DNA from: Methylotenera sp.
GTDB taxonomy: Bacteria > Pseudomonadota > Gammaproteobacteria > Burkholderiales > Methylophilaceae
Assembly: GCF_029945705.1 (NCBI RefSeq)
Contig: NZ_JAQSDC010000038.1
Span: forward strand, 61,576-125,575
Direction: 5' to 3'
DNA: 64,000 bases
The notes below the pieces were generated by a model that saw nothing but the letters and a program-made list of their open reading frames with translations, did no database searches and was not told where the DNA came from. Of this stretch, positions 43,968 to 53,990 are shown piece after piece. Positions within the stretch are counted from its first letter, which is position 1, and each line of letters opens with the position of its first letter. The translations under genes and the position numbers were made by a program.

Positions 43968-45053
43968 ATGAATAAAGTTGCACTTATTACCGGTATCACA
44001 GGCCAAGATGGCGCATATCTGGCGGAGTTTTTGCTAAAAAAAGGTTATGTTGTTCATGGTTTGAAGCGTCGAGCCTCATTGTTTAATACAGATCGTATTG
44101 ATCATCTTTATCAAGATCCGCATGTTTCAAACCGAAATCTTGTATTGCATTATGGTGATTTGACTGACTCTACTAATCTTATTCGCATCGTTCAGTTGGT
44201 TCAGCCAGATGAGATTTATAATCTTGCCGCTATGAGTCATGTAGCCGTAAGCTTTGATACGCCTGAATATACGGCAAATGCCGATGGTATCGGTACTCTA
44301 CGCATTCTTGAGGCTATACGTATTTTAGGTCTTGAAAAGAAAACACGTTTCTACCAAGCTTCTACTTCTGAGCTTTATGGACTTGTGCAGGAAATACCCC
44401 AAAAAGAAACAACCCCATTCTATCCGCGCAGTCCATATGCAGTGGCTAAGCTTTATGCGTACTGGATCACCGTTAACTATCGTGAAGCATATGGTATGTA
44501 TGCATGTAATGGTATACTTTTTAATCATGAAAGCCCTATCCGCGGCGAAACATTCGTCACTCGTAAAATAACACGGGCATTAGCACGCATAAAACTCAAT
44601 CTGCAAGACTGCCTGTACCTTGGCAATATGGACTCACTGCGAGATTGGGGTCATGCTAAAGACTATATTGAAATGCAATGGCTCATGTTACAACAGCAGC
44701 AACCTGACGATTTTGTCATTGCGACTGGCGTCCAATATAGTGTGCGTGATTTTGTGAATGCTGCTGCCAAAGAGCTGGATATTATAATTAACTGGCAGGG
44801 TGAAGGGGTTGATGAAACGGGTACAGACCAGAATGGCAAGGTTATTGTAAAAGTTGATCCACGTTACTTCCGCCCGACAGAAGTAGAAACTTTGCTGGGT
44901 GACCCTACCAAGGCAAGAGAAAAATTAGGCTGGACGCCTAAAACAAGCTTCCAAGAGTTGGTTTCAGAAATGGTTAGAGAAGATCTGAAAAGTGCAGAGC
45001 GTGACGAATTGGTGAAAGAAAATGGATACTCTGCTTATGATTATCATGAATAA
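43968..45053 (+). CDS. gmd: GDP-mannose 4,6-dehydratase
   Basis: The enzyme converts GDP-mannose to GDP-4-keto-6-deoxymannose, the first step to GDP-L-fucose. The short-chain dehydrogenase fold shows the NADP-binding [15 protein letters not shown] (9-23), the catalytic STSELYG stretch and the YxxxK motif ([10 protein letters not shown]). The family signatures [17 protein letters not shown] and [11 protein letters not shown] are also present. The 361-residue length is standard. It opens a three-gene cassette with a phosphomannomutase-like gene and fcl, placed between epsG and the exosortase gene. The 153-base gap before it suggests a separate promoter, but none was recognised. Confidence 0.96.
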   Translation: MNKVALITGITGQDGAYLAEFLLKKGYVVHGLKRRASLFNTDRIDHLYQDPHVSNRNLVLHYGDLTDSTNLIRIVQLVQPDEIYNLAAMSHVAVSFDTPEYTANADGIGTLRILEAIRILGLEKKTRFYQASTSELYGLVQEIPQKETTPFYPRSPYAVAKLYAYWITVNYREAYGMYACNGILFNHESPIRGETFVTRKITRALARIKLNLQDCLYLGNMDSLRDWGHAKDYIEMQWLMLQQQQPDDFVIATGVQYSVRDFVNAAAKELDIIINWQGEGVDETGTDQNGKVIVKVDPRYFRPTEVETLLGDPTKAREKLGWTPKTSFQELVSEMVREDLKSAERDELVKENGYSAYDYHE

Positions 45054-45098
45054 CTTTAAGCATATGCTCGAAGCTTCTTTGATGAAAATTCTATCAAA

Positions 45099-46553
45099 AT
45101 GAATCAGTCTGAACGAACTATTTCCTTAAAAGACCTAATCGCTACTAACAATGTTCGCTTTGGTACGAGTGGCGCACGTGGCTTGGTTGTAGATATGACC
45201 GATGATGTTTGCTTTGCTTATACATTAGCTTTTTTAGAAACAATGAGTATTGAGCCCCAAAGTAGCGTAGCGTTGGCAATTGATTTGCGCCCAAGTAGTC
45301 CTCGTATAGCTGCAGTTTGTGCCGCTGCAATTGAGTATGCAGGATTTACGGTCGATTTCTGTGCTGATATTCCAACACCCGCTTTGGCTTTTTATGCTCA
45401 ACAGCAGGGCATTCCTGCGATGATGATTACTGGCAGTCATATCCCTTTTGACAGAAATGGCATTAAATTTTATGGACTGTCAGGTGAAATTACTAAAGAC
45501 GACGAAGTAAGCATTAGTCAGGCAATCATTCGTTTGCCTCAAGTGGTCCATCCAATTGATTTGACTGATGTGCATATGGCTGCTCGTCAAATGTATATTA
45601 ATCGATACCTTGATTATTTTGAGCCTCATTGCTTAGCTGGAATGCAACTTGGATTTTACGAGCACTCCAGCGTAGCGCGTGATTTGTTACGAGAGATTTT
45701 AGAAGCGCTTGGCGCTCAAGTGACTTCACTGAATAGAACGAATGAGTTTATACCTATCGATACCGAAGCTGTCGCAGAGGTGGACATAAAACGAGCTCAT
45801 AAGTGGGCGAGCGAAAATAAATTTGACGCAATTATTTCTACAGACGGTGATGCGGATAGGCCACTTATCGCGGATGAGCAAGGGCGATGGATGCGCGGAG
45901 ATGTTGTTGGTCTATTGTGCGCACACTTTCTTAACGCTCAAGCTGTCGCAACGCCAGTAAGCTGCAATACTGCTATTGAGAAAAGTGGTGTTTTCTCAAC
46001 GGTGATTAGGACTCGCATTGGTTCTCCTTATGTGATTGCTGGTATGGAGCAATTACGTGAGTCTGGTTTAAATAGTATCGTAGGTTTTGAAGCCAATGGC
46101 GGATTTTTACTTGGGTCTAGTATGGTAAAAGATGGGCGAGTATTGGCATTGTTAAATACTAGAGATGCCGCACTGCCAATACTCTCAGTTCTTTCTATGG
46201 CCAAAGGGAGTGCGTGTAAACTTTCTGAATTATCGCAAACCCTACCAGCTAGATACACTGCCAGCGATAGATTGCAGTTATTTCCTTCTGATATTTCTAG
46301 TCAGCTGTTGCTCGAGCTAGCTGCATCAATTAGCTCTATTAATCAGTTACTAAAGAGCTTTGGTGCAAACGTCAGTGAGTTAGATCAGACCGATGGACTT
46401 CGTATTACGTTTGATAATGACGAAATTGTTCATTTTAGACCCTCTGGAAATGCGCCAGAGCTGCGTTGCTATGCTGAAGCAGAAGACCCGATACGTGCTG
46501 AGTATCTTGCGCGCACAGCATTAAAGCTCATACGAAAAAGAGTTGTCATCTAA
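45099..46553 (+). CDS. Phosphomannomutase/phosphoglucomutase family protein
   Basis: It interconverts hexose-6-phosphate and hexose-1-phosphate, most likely mannose for GDP-mannose supply. The phosphoserine loop is TGSHIPFDRNG with Ser113 (canonical form TASHNP). The metal-binding loop is DGDADRP (249-255). The sugar-binding loop is FEANGGFLLG, and the phosphate-binding loop is RPSGNAPELR. All four functional loops are present but two are variant, so its specificity may differ from classical ManB. It sits between gmd and fcl, which supports the GDP-fucose route. Confidence 0.88.
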   Translation: MNQSERTISLKDLIATNNVRFGTSGARGLVVDMTDDVCFAYTLAFLETMSIEPQSSVALAIDLRPSSPRIAAVCAAAIEYAGFTVDFCADIPTPALAFYAQQQGIPAMMITGSHIPFDRNGIKFYGLSGEITKDDEVSISQAIIRLPQVVHPIDLTDVHMAARQMYINRYLDYFEPHCLAGMQLGFYEHSSVARDLLREILEALGAQVTSLNRTNEFIPIDTEAVAEVDIKRAHKWASENKFDAIISTDGDADRPLIADEQGRWMRGDVVGLLCAHFLNAQAVATPVSCNTAIEKSGVFSTVIRTRIGSPYVIAGMEQLRESGLNSIVGFEANGGFLLGSSMVKDGRVLALLNTRDAALPILSVLSMAKGSACKLSELSQTLPARYTASDRLQLFPSDISSQLLLELAASISSINQLLKSFGANVSELDQTDGLRITFDNDEIVHFRPSGNAPELRCYAEAEDPIRAEYLARTALKLIRKRVVI

Positions 46554-46585
46554 GCATTAATTAACTGAATTTTAGAGATATCAAT

Positions 46586-47521
46586 ATGCAATTAGACGCT
46601 AAGATTTATATCGCAGGGCACCGTGGAATGGTGGGCTCTGCCATTTTAAGAAACTTAGAAGCGAAGGGGTATAGCAATATACTCACACGTAGTAGCCAAG
46701 AGCTAGATTTGTTAGATCAAAAATTAGTGTTTGCCTTTTTGCAAGAAGAGCAGCCAGATTACATTTTTTTGGCCGCGGCTAAAGTGGGTGGTATACATGC
46801 AAATAATACCTACCGAGCTGATTTTATTTATGAGAACTTAATCATCGAAGCGAACTTGATTCATGGTGCTCATTTAGCTGGAGTGAAACGGTTATGTTTC
46901 TTAGGTTCTAGTTGCATCTACCCACGTGATTGCCAGCAGCCAATTAAAGAAGAGTACTTATTAACAGGCGCTTTAGAAAAAACAAATGAACCTTATGCAA
47001 TTGCCAAAATTGCTGGCATCAAACTTTGTGAAAGTTATCAGCAGCAATATGGGCATCAGTTTGTAGCTGTCATGCCCACAAATCTTTATGGTCCAAATGA
47101 TAATTATGACCTAGCGAATAGTCACGTGCTTCCAGCTTTGTTAAGAAAAGCGCATGAAGCCAAAGAACGTGGTGATGCAGATTTGGTGATTTGGGGTACT
47201 GGTACGCCTAAGCGCGAGTTTTTGTACGTAGATGACATGGCAGCAGCTTGTGTTTTCTTAATGGAAAATGACATCAATGAAGGTTTATATAATGTTGGCA
47301 CTGGCACAGACGTTACTATTCGTGAGTTAGCTGAAACTGTGATGGAAGTTGTGGGTTTTGACGGTGGAGTTGTATTTGATGCAACTAAGCCAGATGGAAC
47401 GCCACGTAAGCTACTTGATGTAAGTCGACTGAAAGACATTGGATGGCAGTCTGAAGTTGGTTTAAAAGAGGGTATAGCATTGACCTATGCAACAGATCCT
47501 TTTAGAAACCTGAGTGTGTAA
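46586..47521 (+). CDS. fcl: GDP-L-fucose synthase
   Basis: This epimerase-reductase completes GDP-L-fucose from the product of gmd. The N-terminal NADPH site is [16 protein letters not shown] (10-25). The catalytic [10 protein letters not shown] and [15 protein letters not shown] (YxxxK) motifs are intact, as are HVLPALLRK and the C-terminal ARKLLD-like substrate region. The length of 311 residues is normal. It ends 43 bases before the exosortase gene. Presence of gmd and fcl predicts fucose (or a fucose-like 6-deoxyhexose) in the polysaccharide. Confidence 0.95.
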   Translation: MQLDAKIYIAGHRGMVGSAILRNLEAKGYSNILTRSSQELDLLDQKLVFAFLQEEQPDYIFLAAAKVGGIHANNTYRADFIYENLIIEANLIHGAHLAGVKRLCFLGSSCIYPRDCQQPIKEEYLLTGALEKTNEPYAIAKIAGIKLCESYQQQYGHQFVAVMPTNLYGPNDNYDLANSHVLPALLRKAHEAKERGDADLVIWGTGTPKREFLYVDDMAAACVFLMENDINEGLYNVGTGTDVTIRELAETVMEVVGFDGGVVFDATKPDGTPRKLLDVSRLKDIGWQSEVGLKEGIALTYATDPFRNLSV

Positions 47522-47564
47522 TGTTGACCACCAATCACTGTATGCTAGCTTGGGAAGTTGCTTA

Positions 47565-48470
47565 ATGAACACATTATCTCAATCAAACTCCCTTGCTTTA
47601 AAAGTACGTGAGATACATGCACACTTTACTGCAAATAAAAGCCTATGGTTGATGTTTGCAGGTTTAGCGCTCATGTTTATACCCACACTATGGAGCCTTT
47701 TTGCGGGTAATGGTCTATGGACTGATGATGAGCATTCTCATGGCCCTATCATTTTAAGCATCTCACTTTGGCTACTTTGGACTCGTTGGAACGAAACGCC
47801 AGATTTACAGCGTTATAAACCTGCGCCAGCATTGGCATGGGTCTGCTTTTTGATAGCAGGAGCCTTATATATTCCTGGTAGGGCATTAGACATTATCTAC
47901 TTTGAGACGGGAGCCTTCGTTTGGCTGCTAACAGGCATCGTATTGATGTCTGGTGGATTGGGTTTACTCAATAAGTTAAAGTTTCCGTTGTTCTTTATGA
48001 TATTTATGATTCCTCTGCCAAACTCCTTAGTAGGTCCTATTACTGGTGTAATGAAGCTCGCTGTTTCAACTGTGACTGTTAACGTACTTGCATGGGGCGG
48101 ACTGCCTGTCGCTCGAAGTGGTGTTGTGATTTATTTGGGGCATTATCAATTATTAGTTGCCGATGCATGTGCTGGAATGCGTACTCTTTTCATGCTTGAA
48201 GCACTAGGAATCTTATACCTTAACCTAGTGCATCATCACTCAATATTACGCAATATTGCGTTGCCAATTCTTATCATTCCGATTTCTTTTACGGCTAACG
48301 TGATTCGTGTGATTGTTTTATCGCTCATTACCTATTACTGCGGGAACGCGGCTGGTCAAGGCTTTCTACATGGTTTTGCTGGAATGGTGTTATTTGCAGC
48401 TGGATTACTTATGATGCTTGGCACGGATTCTCTGTTGCGAATGATTGGTAGGAGATTCCATGGTGATTGA
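47565..48470 (+). CDS. xrtB: Exosortase B (EpsH)
   Basis: This inner-membrane transpeptidase-like enzyme processes PEP-CTERM tails. ATG 47565 with GGGAAG upstream is preferred over GTG 47514. The 301-residue protein has about eight hydrophobic segments. The conserved catalytic residues are visible: Cys202 in DACAGMRTL, Arg248 in TANVIRVIVL and His269 in FLHGFAG. Likely substrates in this window are the proteins at 3362 and 16806. The gene order with epsI directly behind, overlapping by 11 bases, is diagnostic of this family of loci. Confidence 0.93.
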   Translation: MNTLSQSNSLALKVREIHAHFTANKSLWLMFAGLALMFIPTLWSLFAGNGLWTDDEHSHGPIILSISLWLLWTRWNETPDLQRYKPAPALAWVCFLIAGALYIPGRALDIIYFETGAFVWLLTGIVLMSGGLGLLNKLKFPLFFMIFMIPLPNSLVGPITGVMKLAVSTVTVNVLAWGGLPVARSGVVIYLGHYQLLVADACAGMRTLFMLEALGILYLNLVHHHSILRNIALPILIIPISFTANVIRVIVLSLITYYCGNAAGQGFLHGFAGMVLFAAGLLMMLGTDSLLRMIGRRFHGD

Positions 48471-49179
48471 GATGAATATTAATGCGAGTTCTAAGCCAAA
48501 TACTCACCATTGGTTAGCCGTATTCTTTATGGCAAGTTGTGTTGCGATTGCATTCTGGTTAACACCACATGCTACTTGGTTTGAACATATTGGCAAGCCG
48601 CAGTTTGAAAATGTTGTACCAAAGCAGTTTGGTGACTGGGTAGAAGTTTCAGATGTACTAGGTAGCGCAATTGTCGACCCAGAGCAACAAGACGCCCTGA
48701 ATAGCCTCTACACGCAAATAGTAGGCCGTACTTATTTGCATAAGCCTAGCGGCAGGCAAGTCATGCTTTCGGTCGCGTATGGAGATAATCAAACTTTCTC
48801 TAAGCAACTACATCGCCCTGAATCTTGCTATTCCTCCCAAGGTTTTAAAATTGAAAGCTTACAAGAAGAGGTTTTGAATACATCAAGTTTCCCAATCAAT
48901 GTAAGGCGTATGACGGCATCGAGGAGTTCTACATTAGAGCAAGTGACCTATTTTATTCGTATTGGAGATAAAGTCATCAGCGGCCCACCAAGTGCGCTCA
49001 ATTATGCTCGTATGGGGATGGGACTAAAAGGCTATATTGCAGATGGATTATTATTTCGTGTTTCTGAAGTTGCTGACGATGCCAAGCTGTCAAATCAACT
49101 CAATGATCAGTTTATCAATGACCTGCTCAAAGCGATAGGTCCTGCGCAACAAGCCATCCTTATTGGTCCCAAAGTTTAA
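48460..49179 (+). CDS. epsI: EpsI family protein (exosortase B associated)
   Basis: ATG 48460 with AGGAG five bases upstream starts a 239-residue protein with one N-terminal membrane anchor (about 15-35) and a periplasmic domain. The family motif LHRPESCYSSQGF (HxPxxCY) is present, its Cys being a possible functional residue. In related bacteria EpsI is encoded beside, or fused to, exosortases. The role may be polysaccharide modification, or partnering in the sorting reaction; neither is established. Confidence 0.9.
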   Translation: MVIEMNINASSKPNTHHWLAVFFMASCVAIAFWLTPHATWFEHIGKPQFENVVPKQFGDWVEVSDVLGSAIVDPEQQDALNSLYTQIVGRTYLHKPSGRQVMLSVAYGDNQTFSKQLHRPESCYSSQGFKIESLQEEVLNTSSFPINVRRMTASRSSTLEQVTYFIRIGDKVISGPPSALNYARMGMGLKGYIADGLLFRVSEVADDAKLSNQLNDQFINDLLKAIGPAQQAILIGPKV

Positions 49180-49213
49180 ATGCTAAGCAGAATGACTTTT
49201 AGAGAATATTATT

Positions 49214-50251
49214 GTGTGTTTTAAATCTAGTATTGTTATCGCAGCTGACTCATGGTTTGGATCGACGACTTTTGGTGTAGCCCAAGGGTTTCGTCGTTTA
49301 GGATTCGAAGTTGTAGAAGTTAGTCAGTCCTCCTCATTTATACAAGGGCGGTCACTGATAGCTAGAGTCATTGGTAGGTTAAGCAGACCCATAAATATTG
49401 CTATTTACAACAAAGAAATATTACAAGCGGTTGATCAATTAAATGCAAAGGTTTTTTTAACTGTCAAAGGCAATAATATCAAACCAGAAACGCTTAAAAT
49501 ATTAGCGTCACGAGGAGTCAAGACAGTAAATTACTATCCAGATTTTAGATTTACTTACGAAAGTGTTGATCGATCTACTTTTCCGCTTTATTCGGCATTT
49601 ATAACGACTAAATCTTTTCAAGTAGAAGCGCTTGAAAAATTAATGAGTAGAGATAAAGTTCATTTCCTGCATCATGGATACTGTTCAGATGTTCATCAAC
49701 CACCCAAAGAAAACTCGTTGAATGTAGCTGACGTACCAGATGTCCTGTATGTTGGCACCTATACTACACATAAAGAAAAGTTATTTTCTGAGCTAATAAA
49801 AGCTTGTCCAGATGTACGTTTTAAGATTTACGGTAATGGGTGGAGTCACTCGAAATGCAGTGCGGAGCTAATCAATTGCCTAGCAGACCGACCAATCTAT
49901 GCAATGAACTATGCACAATTAGTCAGCTCGGCCAAAATTAATTTGGCGATTCATATGGGGGCAGCTGATGATAGCGGTTGGCAAGACTTAGTTTCAACGC
50001 GCAGTTTTGAGTTGCCAGCCTGTAGAGGCTTTATGTTGCATGCAGATAACGCTGAAATTAGGCAACTGTATGATGTAGGCCAAGAGATCGATGTTTTCAC
50101 TGCGGTAGATGATTTAGCGCAAAAAATTCGATTCTATTTGGCACATGAACAGATAAGATTGCAAATGGTCGAAAAAGCCTATCAGCGTTGTGTGCCAGCC
50201 TATAGTTACGACCAGCGTGCAATTGAAATCGCAGCATTAATAGAACCTTAA
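49214..50251 (+). CDS. Glycosyltransferase, CgeB-like
   Basis: The 345-residue GTB-fold protein starts at GTG 49214 after a weak AGAG site. The N-terminal half begins with a Rossmann-like SIVIAADSWFGSTTFGVAQGF. The C-terminal half has VPDVLYVGTYTTHKEKL and FELPACRGFMLHAD, typical of glycosyltransferase group 1 proteins of the CgeB/YkvP type. It should add one sugar of the repeat unit at the inner face of the membrane. The donor and acceptor cannot be told from sequence. Confidence 0.75.
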   Translation: MCFKSSIVIAADSWFGSTTFGVAQGFRRLGFEVVEVSQSSSFIQGRSLIARVIGRLSRPINIAIYNKEILQAVDQLNAKVFLTVKGNNIKPETLKILASRGVKTVNYYPDFRFTYESVDRSTFPLYSAFITTKSFQVEALEKLMSRDKVHFLHHGYCSDVHQPPKENSLNVADVPDVLYVGTYTTHKEKLFSELIKACPDVRFKIYGNGWSHSKCSAELINCLADRPIYAMNYAQLVSSAKINLAIHMGAADDSGWQDLVSTRSFELPACRGFMLHADNAEIRQLYDVGQEIDVFTAVDDLAQKIRFYLAHEQIRLQMVEKAYQRCVPAYSYDQRAIEIAALIEP

Positions 50252-50275
50252 TTGCTGGCTAAAGTAAACATTCGT

Positions 50276-51484
50276 ATGAATAATCCAGTAAAAAAAATTC
50301 GTGTAGCAATCGTCATATCTCACCCTATACAGCACTTTGTGCATTTATATAAAGCGCTGGCAAATCAAGAGAGTATTCAGCTAAAAGTTTTCTTTGCCTC
50401 TAAAATTGGTCTTAACTCATATTTTGACAAGGATATGGCCGTTGAAATTAAATGGGCTACTGATTTGCTTGGAGGCTATGAATATGAATTCTTATCTGAA
50501 GCAGAGACCATAAAAGAGTCTGGTTTCTTAAAAATTAATAATCCTAGCGTAACTTCTGCATTAAAAAGCTTTGCACCGCACGTTGTGCAATTGCATGGTT
50601 ATGCACAACTAACGCTTTTACGTGCCTTGCTATGGTGTAATTTAAAACGAGTTCCAGTGTTGCTTTGGTCAGACAGTTCTTTGTTGTTTCGCCGTCCCGC
50701 TTTAAAGCAATTTCTAAAAGATATGGTATTGCCTGTATTGCTTAATCGATTTAGTGGAGTTCTGGCAACAGGTGAAAATAATGCTGCTTACTATCTTAAG
50801 TATGGCATCAAACCAAACGCTATATTTCGCTGCCCCTTTACCGTTGATGAGTCTCGGCTAAACGAAGCTAAAGTCAATAAGCTTAAATTGCGTGAGCAGT
50901 ATCGTACCAACTATAAAATATCTAATCATGAAGTAGTCCTCTTATTTGTGGGAAAGCTAGCGCCATGGAAGCGACCACAAGACTTATTATTAGCAGTGAG
51001 GGCTGCACAAGAAAAACTAGGCATGACGGCGAAGCTGGTCGCATTTTTTGCAGGAAATGGTGTGATGAAAGCCGAACTAGAGGCGATTGCCAGCACTAAA
51101 GGCATTCGTGCAGTTTTTGCTGGTTTTATTAACGTAGATGTGTTGCCGTCCATCTATGCTATGGCTGATATTTTGATTTTTCCTTCTGAAAAAGAGCCAT
51201 ATGGACTGTCAGCACGAGAAGCCGTTTGTGTTGGTATGCCATTAATTGTTAGCGATCAAATTGGTTGTATCGGCGCTACCGATGCGGCGCGCCCAGACTT
51301 TAATGCGCTAGTTTATCCAAGTTTAGATGCTAGCTCGCTTGCAACTAAAATAGTTGCGTTGGCAAGTCGGCCTGAACTATTTACAAAGATGTCTCAGGCG
51401 TCATTAGTGGTTGCTTCGGATATGGCGGAGTGCAAAAGCGTCGCTGGATTCTTGAGTGCGGTGAACTCTGTTGTTAAACATTAA
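50276..51484 (+). CDS. Glycosyltransferase family 4
   Basis: ATG 50276 is preferred over TTG 50252. The 402-residue protein has the two Rossmann-like domains of GT4 enzymes. The N-terminus contains VAIVISHPIQHFVHLYKAL. The donor-site half contains LLFVGKLAPWKRP and EPYGLSAREAV with the E-x7-E pair. It probably transfers one hexose from a nucleotide sugar to the growing repeat unit. No unusual residues are seen. Confidence 0.86.
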   Translation: MNNPVKKIRVAIVISHPIQHFVHLYKALANQESIQLKVFFASKIGLNSYFDKDMAVEIKWATDLLGGYEYEFLSEAETIKESGFLKINNPSVTSALKSFAPHVVQLHGYAQLTLLRALLWCNLKRVPVLLWSDSSLLFRRPALKQFLKDMVLPVLLNRFSGVLATGENNAAYYLKYGIKPNAIFRCPFTVDESRLNEAKVNKLKLREQYRTNYKISNHEVVLLFVGKLAPWKRPQDLLLAVRAAQEKLGMTAKLVAFFAGNGVMKAELEAIASTKGIRAVFAGFINVDVLPSIYAMADILIFPSEKEPYGLSAREAVCVGMPLIVSDQIGCIGATDAARPDFNALVYPSLDASSLATKIVALASRPELFTKMSQASLVVASDMAECKSVAGFLSAVNSVVKH

Positions 51485-51546
51485 ATTATGATTCGCGCTT
51501 ATAAAAATATTGTATTAAATCAACAGCATTTATTTATAGGTTGTCT

Positions 51547-52833
51547 ATGAAACGTAGAATCATCGCAGGCATGGGTGCAAACTCTTTTGGCTTGGCAATT
51601 ACTATTGTTATACAGCTGGTCTCATTACCATTATTTTTACATTACTGGAATACCTCAACATATGGTGTATGGCTTATGTTGTCAGCAATTCCAGCTTATC
51701 TGTCTATGGCAGATATAGGAATGGTTGCTGCAGCAGGAAATCAGATGACTATGTCTATGGGTGATGGTGATGTCTTAGAGGCAAATAGAACTTTTCAAAG
51801 TGCACAGTTGTTTATGATGATTGTTTGTTGTTCATTGGCTTTGTTAGTTATTCCATTGGTGCTATTCGCTCCGTTTCCAGGGCTAAACACTATGGATCGT
51901 CGAGTCGCTTTACTTGCCTTATCTGCTGGGGTATTACTTTCTTTATTTAGTGGTTTAATCGAAACGCTGTACAGATCAACAGGTCGCTACGCAATTGGTG
52001 CGATGTTTGGTAATCTTGTCCGCTTAGGGGAGTGGTTAGGCTCAATACTTGGGTTGATGTTTATAGGTAGTTTTGCTGCAATTGCATTATTTAGCCTAGT
52101 AGCCCGTTTAATAGGTACTATATTTTTTATATTGTACGCCGTGCGTGGTAATCACGGTATTAAGTTGGGAATTAGTTTGGCGGAAAAGTCTAAAGTTATT
52201 TCATTAGTAAAACCAGCAATATCATTTATGACATTTCCATTAGCTAATGCTTTGAGCTTTCAGGGCATTACTTTACTTGTGGGGACTTTATTTGGATCCT
52301 CTTTAGTCGCAATTTTTAATACATATCGGACAATTGCTCGTATTTCTGTTCAAGTGACAGCTATGTTTAGTTTTGCTGTTTGGCCAGAATTTTCACGTCT
52401 ATTTGGTCAAGGTGGAATGGAGGCGGTTGAGTGGTTGTTTAAGAGGTCTTCACTTTTCGGAGTTTTTCAAGCAATAGGTTTAAGTGTATTAGTTTTTTTT
52501 ATATCACCGTGGATATTAGACTTTTGGACGCATGGGCGTATTAAATTCACCCCAGATTTAATGCTACTCATGCTTATATATGCTGCAATATGTGGAGTTT
52601 GGCATGTACCGCGTGGCCTATTAATGGCAATTAACCAACCAATGAAAATCGCTCAATGGTCTTTAGTGGTTGGAGTACTTGTGATTGTTCTAGCCTGGTG
52701 GTTTGGACAGTATTGGATGCTTAATGGTGTGGCCATTGCTATGATTGTTTCAGAACTACTCATTGCTATAGTGGCGACCAAACTTGCATATGCTGCAATG
52801 GCTTATCAACCTCAGAAAAGCGTGACAGCATGA
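51547..52833 (+). CDS. Polysaccharide repeat-unit flippase (Wzx-like)
   Basis: ATG 51547 is chosen over TTG 51541. The 428-residue protein has about 12 hydrophobic segments spread over its full length and the MATE/MOP-like start GMGANSFGLAITIVIQLVSLPLFLHYW. Such proteins move undecaprenyl-linked repeat units across the inner membrane. Its presence, with the co-polymerase epsF, indicates a Wzx/Wzy-type pathway. The stop overlaps the next glycosyltransferase start by four bases. Confidence 0.85.
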   Translation: MKRRIIAGMGANSFGLAITIVIQLVSLPLFLHYWNTSTYGVWLMLSAIPAYLSMADIGMVAAAGNQMTMSMGDGDVLEANRTFQSAQLFMMIVCCSLALLVIPLVLFAPFPGLNTMDRRVALLALSAGVLLSLFSGLIETLYRSTGRYAIGAMFGNLVRLGEWLGSILGLMFIGSFAAIALFSLVARLIGTIFFILYAVRGNHGIKLGISLAEKSKVISLVKPAISFMTFPLANALSFQGITLLVGTLFGSSLVAIFNTYRTIARISVQVTAMFSFAVWPEFSRLFGQGGMEAVEWLFKRSSLFGVFQAIGLSVLVFFISPWILDFWTHGRIKFTPDLMLLMLIYAAICGVWHVPRGLLMAINQPMKIAQWSLVVGVLVIVLAWWFGQYWMLNGVAIAMIVSELLIAIVATKLAYAAMAYQPQKSVTA

Positions 52834-53990
52834 AGGTTGCTGTTTCAACATTAGGGAAATATCATGCTTTTGACTTGGCGCGCGAGTTGCATGCACGTGG
52901 AGCATTAGAATCAATTTTTTCGGGGTACCCTAGTTTCAAGCTGCGTAATGAGCAGTTGCCAGAACCTTTGATACATAGTTTTCCTTGGGTGCATGGAGCA
53001 TACATGGCACTTCCATGGAAAAATAAGTGGCCTGATTTAATAATTCGTCAGTGGAAATATGCGGCTGATATTACTTTTAGTCATTATGTTAGTCATCACT
53101 TACCAGATTGTGATTTATATATAGGAATGTCTGGAACTGCACTTCTGGCAGGTAAAAAGGCGCATAAAAGAGGCATACGTTTTATTTGTGATAGAGGTTC
53201 TGCGCATATTCGAGTACAAAATCAGTTGTTGCGCGAAGAGCATGATAGCTGGGGTTTAGATTTTTCTGGTATAGATGAACGTACTATCGACCGTGAGGAG
53301 GCTGAGTATGCTGAGGCAGATCTCGTCACTGTGCCATCTACCTTTGCATTTAGTTCATTTGTTGAGCAGGGTGTTCAAGTTGATAAGTTAGCATTACTAC
53401 CTTACGGAGTGAATGTTGAACGCTTCCAACCAGTCACTGCGCCAGATGAAAATAGATTCGATATTCTTTTTGTAGGTGCGATGAGTTTACAAAAGGGTGT
53501 TCAATACCTTGTTCAGGCTTATCAAAAAATTACTCATCCTGCTAAGTCATTAACTTTTGTAGGGTCGCCTTCGCAGGCTTTAATAACGCTGTTACAACAG
53601 CGTGGGCTATGGCCTTCAGATGCAAAAGTATTGGGGCATGTGCCTCAAGCGGAACTGAAACACATCATGAGTCGCAGTCATGTGCTGGTGTTACCTAGCA
53701 TACAAGATGGCTTTGGTATGGTATTAGCTCAGGCCATGGCATGTGCTTGCCCAGTCATAGCAAGTAGACATACAGGTGCAGAAGACCTAATCAGTGATGG
53801 CTGTGAAGGCTATATTGTTCCTGTTCGGGATGCGAGTGCGCTGGCAGAGCGATTGCAGAAATTAGTAGATTGTCCAGAGTTACGTTCGTCAATGGGGGCG
53901 CAAGCTTTGGGGAGAGTTCATAAGATGGGTGGCTGGAACACCTATGGTGAAAAAGCAATGGCCATTTATGGCAAGGTTTTACAGTCATGA
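52830..53990 (+). CDS. Glycosyltransferase family 4
   Basis: The 386-residue GTB-fold enzyme has an N-terminal sensing half (VSTLGKYHAFDLARELHARG) and a donor half with FDILFVGAMSLQKGVQYLVQ and PSIQDGFGMVLAQAMACACP. The usual E-x7-E pair is replaced by D-x7-Q-like residues, a tolerated variation in GT4. Sugar specificity is unknown. It is translationally coupled on both sides (ATGA overlaps). Confidence 0.85.
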   Translation: MKVAVSTLGKYHAFDLARELHARGALESIFSGYPSFKLRNEQLPEPLIHSFPWVHGAYMALPWKNKWPDLIIRQWKYAADITFSHYVSHHLPDCDLYIGMSGTALLAGKKAHKRGIRFICDRGSAHIRVQNQLLREEHDSWGLDFSGIDERTIDREEAEYAEADLVTVPSTFAFSSFVEQGVQVDKLALLPYGVNVERFQPVTAPDENRFDILFVGAMSLQKGVQYLVQAYQKITHPAKSLTFVGSPSQALITLLQQRGLWPSDAKVLGHVPQAELKHIMSRSHVLVLPSIQDGFGMVLAQAMACACPVIASRHTGAEDLISDGCEGYIVPVRDASALAERLQKLVDCPELRSSMGAQALGRVHKMGGWNTYGEKAMAIYGKVLQS

